From positions 142,067,251-142,131,250 of the forward strand of contig CM068827.1 in assembly GCA_028554795.2 (NCBI GenBank): DNA of 64,000 nucleotides. Direction: 5' to 3'. This DNA is from Sinohyriopsis cumingii (taxonomy: Eukaryota > Mollusca > Bivalvia > Unionida > Unionidae). Below are positions 61,161 through 64,000 of the stretch, piece by piece; position 1 is the stretch's first letter; every line of letters starts with the position of its first letter. Below the pieces are notes generated by a model. It was given only the letters and a program-made list of their open reading frames with translations, was not told where the DNA came from and did not search any database. A program made the position numbers and the translations under genes.

Positions 61161-62117
61161 CTGAAATCACAGAATATCAATTTTTAGAATGGTCTGCTTT
61201 TGTTAATCTAACATCAATTATCTGAATATAATGATCATTCAATGCTAAATTATGAACAATTCAATGAGAATCATTTCTAATGTTATCTCTTGGTCAAACA
61301 GTCAACAACTGTAATGGAAAATATTCAAGATGAATGCTAAATCAGGAATATTTATACTGTTTTCAAAGCAAGGTCCAAGGAAATGGGAATTTTTATATTA
61401 AAAGTCAAACAAGGAAATTTGGAATTTTGGAATTTTACTTTACAATGAACTGAGAGAAAAAAATGTACAAAAAGAGATTTTGAACATATAAATAATTCAA
61501 TAGTCTATAGTCCACATGATAGGATGTTTCAGGTGAAACAATTGCTCTTGAATTGGACATTTCACTTACTTTGCCTTGCATCAATTTCACAACATACCCC
61601 CTCCCCCATTTCAATATAATGAACAAATAATCAAATAATGAACAAATAATCAAAGTAAACAGCAACTTTTATGTCAATTTCTTCATCCATGTGGAACATT
61701 AAAAATATTATATTCTTTTGTCAATTTTCATGCTAAGTTTATGCTCATAACTGGTAGAAATGGCATTGCTATCTTTGGAATTCCTTCCAAAAATTCTCCT
61801 CTGATATTTGAAAAATGAATGAAAAATAGAATTTTTTTTAGCCCAATTAGAAGGGAATTATGTTCCAGCCAATGTACATATGGGCAAAGACTGCAAGTTC
61901 TTGAACTTTTTGTACAACAGACATAAATGCATTTTCATAGTCAGTAAAACACCCATAATCCAGGCTGAACAAAAGATAATGATTTTGTCCAGAAAATTGG
62001 TCATCCAATTACCCAGTTCTGACCAACTATGGAGTTACATTTTCAAGGGACATCATGGTAGCCTGGCCATGTAAACGTTATGCTGTACAGGAAAACTGTA
62101 CCATAGAGATACATTAC

Positions 62118-62357
62118 CTTTCCCTGGTCAAAGCAGTTTATGATCTCAAGGTAAACTTGCTCCTTTCTGCTGGAAACAGACTGGCTGCAATAGCGTAGTT
62201 CCTCTGGAAGCAGTGCCTCACTCCAAGGAAGTTTGGTGGCATACTCTCGGAGGGTCATTCCTGCCTCTACATAGTTACTGGCTAACAAGTGCAACTCAAA
62301 CAACTTGTTGATGTAACGGAAGTACATCTCCTCTCTTTTCATCCCATCATAAAAATT
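62118..62357 (-). CDS. DOCK: DOCK exon: start of DHR-2 catalytic domain (lobe A)
   Basis: This is the first DOCK exon visible, 240 nt or 80 codons, phase 0 at both ends. The acceptor is cag|AATTTTTATG and the donor is GGAAAG|gtaatg. The translation holds EEMYFRYINKLFELH, NYVEAGMTL and KEQVYLEIINCFDQGK. This matches the DOCK pattern of REMYIRYLYKL, an 'NxxEAxxTL' helix, then KEQLYxEII.xFDxGK. DHR-2 domains catalyse GDP/GTP exchange on Rac or Cdc42, and this part is the dimerising lobe A. The next exon continues with VWEYGIPLC as expected. Earlier exons (SH3, DHR-1, armadillo-like region) would lie above 64000. I saw none of them between 62358 and 64000. The family call is firm; the subclass (DOCK1/2/5 rather than 3/4) is inferred from later exons. 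Confidence 0.93.
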
Positions 62358-62702
62358 CTGAAAAGGATGTTCGTATTAAATAATACTGTCAATTCAGTAT
62401 AGATATGTGGTCCTACTCTTCAAAGAACAAAATAAAGAAATGTCACTCCCTGATTCAAAGTCACCCTGCCAAACACCAATACAGATTAAATTAAAGCCAG
62501 ATTTGTTTGACCCATGTTATGAGCAACCACTTGTCATTTAAAGGTAATTTTTACCAAAAAGCAAACAATTTCATGTGAAAAACTTGTTTATTGACAACTA
62601 TTTCCATGTGATTATAAAACAAGTACATGTATTCAGCCATTAAACAGTGCTGCAAGCCTCTTCCCATGGTCTTCTTGATGGCCCTCCCCCTTTCATTTGC
62701 CA

Positions 62703-62785
62703 GAGGTCCCTTGATAAATCACGCACTCACTTGCAGTTCGGTCTATGTTTTTGGACCCAGATGTGCACGAGTTATCAAGGGAGAG
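62703..62785. repeat. ~80-bp foldback, diverged copy of the Tigger-type end
   Basis: The arms cccttgataaatcacgc and gtgcacgagttatcaaggg enclose tctatgtttttggaccc, as at 13686-13768. Some flanking bases also match, so a larger unit may be shared. Confidence 0.65.
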
Positions 62786-63299
62786 GTATATATTAAACAA
62801 ATACTCAATTCATTCACAATTCAACCATATATATGTATGTCAGTTTAACTTTATATCCAAGTTGTGAAAATCACATGTGTAGAATAGGTTTATAGTTAAT
62901 AAGCATCTAGTCAAGGAACATGGAAAGTTTACACACCTCAAGTCTGTTCTAATGTTCACTTATGAGCTCACATGTCAAGTTCCTTACCTGTTCAGATGTT
63001 ACTTGCTTATATAGTTTAAAAAAATATATATTCCACCAGTGTTTTTTGGGGTGCATGGGTGCGTGTCTGAAGTATAGGGTTGATATCACATATCAAGCAG
63101 CCCAGTTAAAATCAAAATCAGATTTATACCCCAATCTCACACGGCCAAAACCAATGCACAAAATGAGTTTGAATTCAGCATGTTTGATAGGCCTCCATTT
63201 TCTCATACAGCTGTTGTCAATCAAGTCAGTCCCCATTTATTCTTTGCAGTGCATAGATTCATTTGATCTGTGATCAGATGCAAAAATCCTAGTTAAAAA

Positions 63300-63817
63300 C
63301 ATAGCCTTAAATGGTCTGTAGGCAGATATTCTCCATTTCTAAACTTAATTTTGAAATACTGCTAAATAGGAGTTGATTGGCATAAAGTCAGTTTTTCTCA
63401 ATCCAGCATGTTCATCAAATCTGTATGCAACATCATTTTCATCTTCAAAGTCACTAAATGGCATTTCCAGTACCACCTTTCCTGATCCAATAATGTGACA
63501 TACATCAAAACATCACTGTCATCATCGCTCTAAAGAGCCTGCATTTGCCAAATGAAATCGTCATCTGGAGATGAAGCATATTCAGAGTCAGCCATGTTGA
63601 ATTCTTCAAGCAGTGACTATTATAAACATGCATTTAATAATACAAGATTAAAACTATGACAGTATGCTTGTTCCAGGGCCAAGGATACTAATCAAATTTA
63701 GTTCAGAAACAGTCATGTCAAGCCAAAGTACCAAGCTGTGTAAGTCATGATTTGCAGTACAAGACCTCTGCTGGTGTCACAACTTAGGTAGGTTGGGACT
63801 AAAACTTTATGGGTTAA
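63300..63817 (-). pseudogene. second piggyBac-type relic (element end and N-terminal coding)
   Basis: On the minus strand TTAA at 63817-63814 is followed by CCCATAAAGTTTTAGTCC. A frame at 63595 reads MADSEYASSPDDDFIWQ, then after a stop SDDDSDV, an acidic N-terminus like that of the 37.8-kb relic. A shifted frame reads FDEHAGLRKTDFMPINSYL, resembling the 'F.G..GL....P.DYF' part of piggyBac transposases. The similarity is weak and the copy is dead. Confidence 0.4.
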
Positions 63818-64000
63818 TGAACAGCCGAAAACTGAAGCTGACCACCACATTTTTACTAACTGTAACAGTATTACAACTGGATGCCAATTACTGTGCAGTT
63901 TTTATAAGTTATCGTGAAATAAAGCACTGAATATACAGATAAATATACAGAAAACTCTATAATGAAATGAGAGGCAATGAAATACCAAGAATGAAGCATT

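Noticed and set aside
1..64000. CRISPR array or bacterial repeat system
   Set aside because: The arrays are head-to-tail tandem repeats without unique spacers, and the setting is a eukaryotic intron-rich gene.

Overview
The window looks like animal nuclear DNA, most likely from a mollusc or another lophotrochozoan. It is AT-rich, almost all intron, and its coding sequence is in short exons with clean GT/AG borders. Mobile elements include tRNA-derived SINEs, TTAA-flanked piggyBac-like elements, a Tigger/pogo relic and a DIRS-like relic. The taxon is an inference from this repeat content and from protein similarity; nothing in the sequence fixes the species.

One host gene is recognisable, on the minus strand. 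It is a dedicator-of-cytokinesis (DOCK) Rho-family exchange factor, closest by motif to the DOCK1/2/5 (mbc/CED-5) class. Eight exons between 62357 and 39982 have matching phases and sum to 1242 nt (414 codons). They make up most or all of the catalytic DHR-2 domain. A possible 27-nt microexon (35313-35287) follows. Three more phase-compatible exons (23322-23234, 21536-21491, 15100-14981) encode a Ser-rich, then Pro-rich tail with a PPPVPSRP motif. A possible last exon ending in TGA lies at 6972-6814. The N-terminal part of the gene (SH3, DHR-1) must lie beyond the right edge.

The rest is introns and possibly 3' flank, with very many minisatellites. More than 20 arrays (units 16-70 bp) cover about 11-12 kb by my rough sum. 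One of them multiplies the splice donor of a DHR-2 exon fivefold at an exact 43-bp spacing.

Mobile elements, left to right: a SINE inside a 37-bp array (about 5 kb); a Tigger/pogo relic (10.4-13.8 kb) with a complete TTAA-flanked piggyBac-like element nested inside; a second SINE family (14.1 and 26.1 kb); two further copies of the piggyBac-like element (28.9 and 51.3 kb); a DIRS-like tyrosine-recombinase retrotransposon relic (30-35 kb) that appears to contain a 1.3-kb satellite; a decayed piggyBac transposase (37.5 kb) and a second such relic (63.6 kb); a TA-flanked inverted-repeat element (44-45.3 kb); a decayed DNA-transposon-like insertion with TTCATGAA-rich ends (45.8-47.6 kb); and a 52-bp-arm hairpin (50.7 kb). 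Two dispersed repeat families of unknown type recur, one at six places and one at five. I see no rRNA, functional tRNA, CRISPR or bacterial-type operon.
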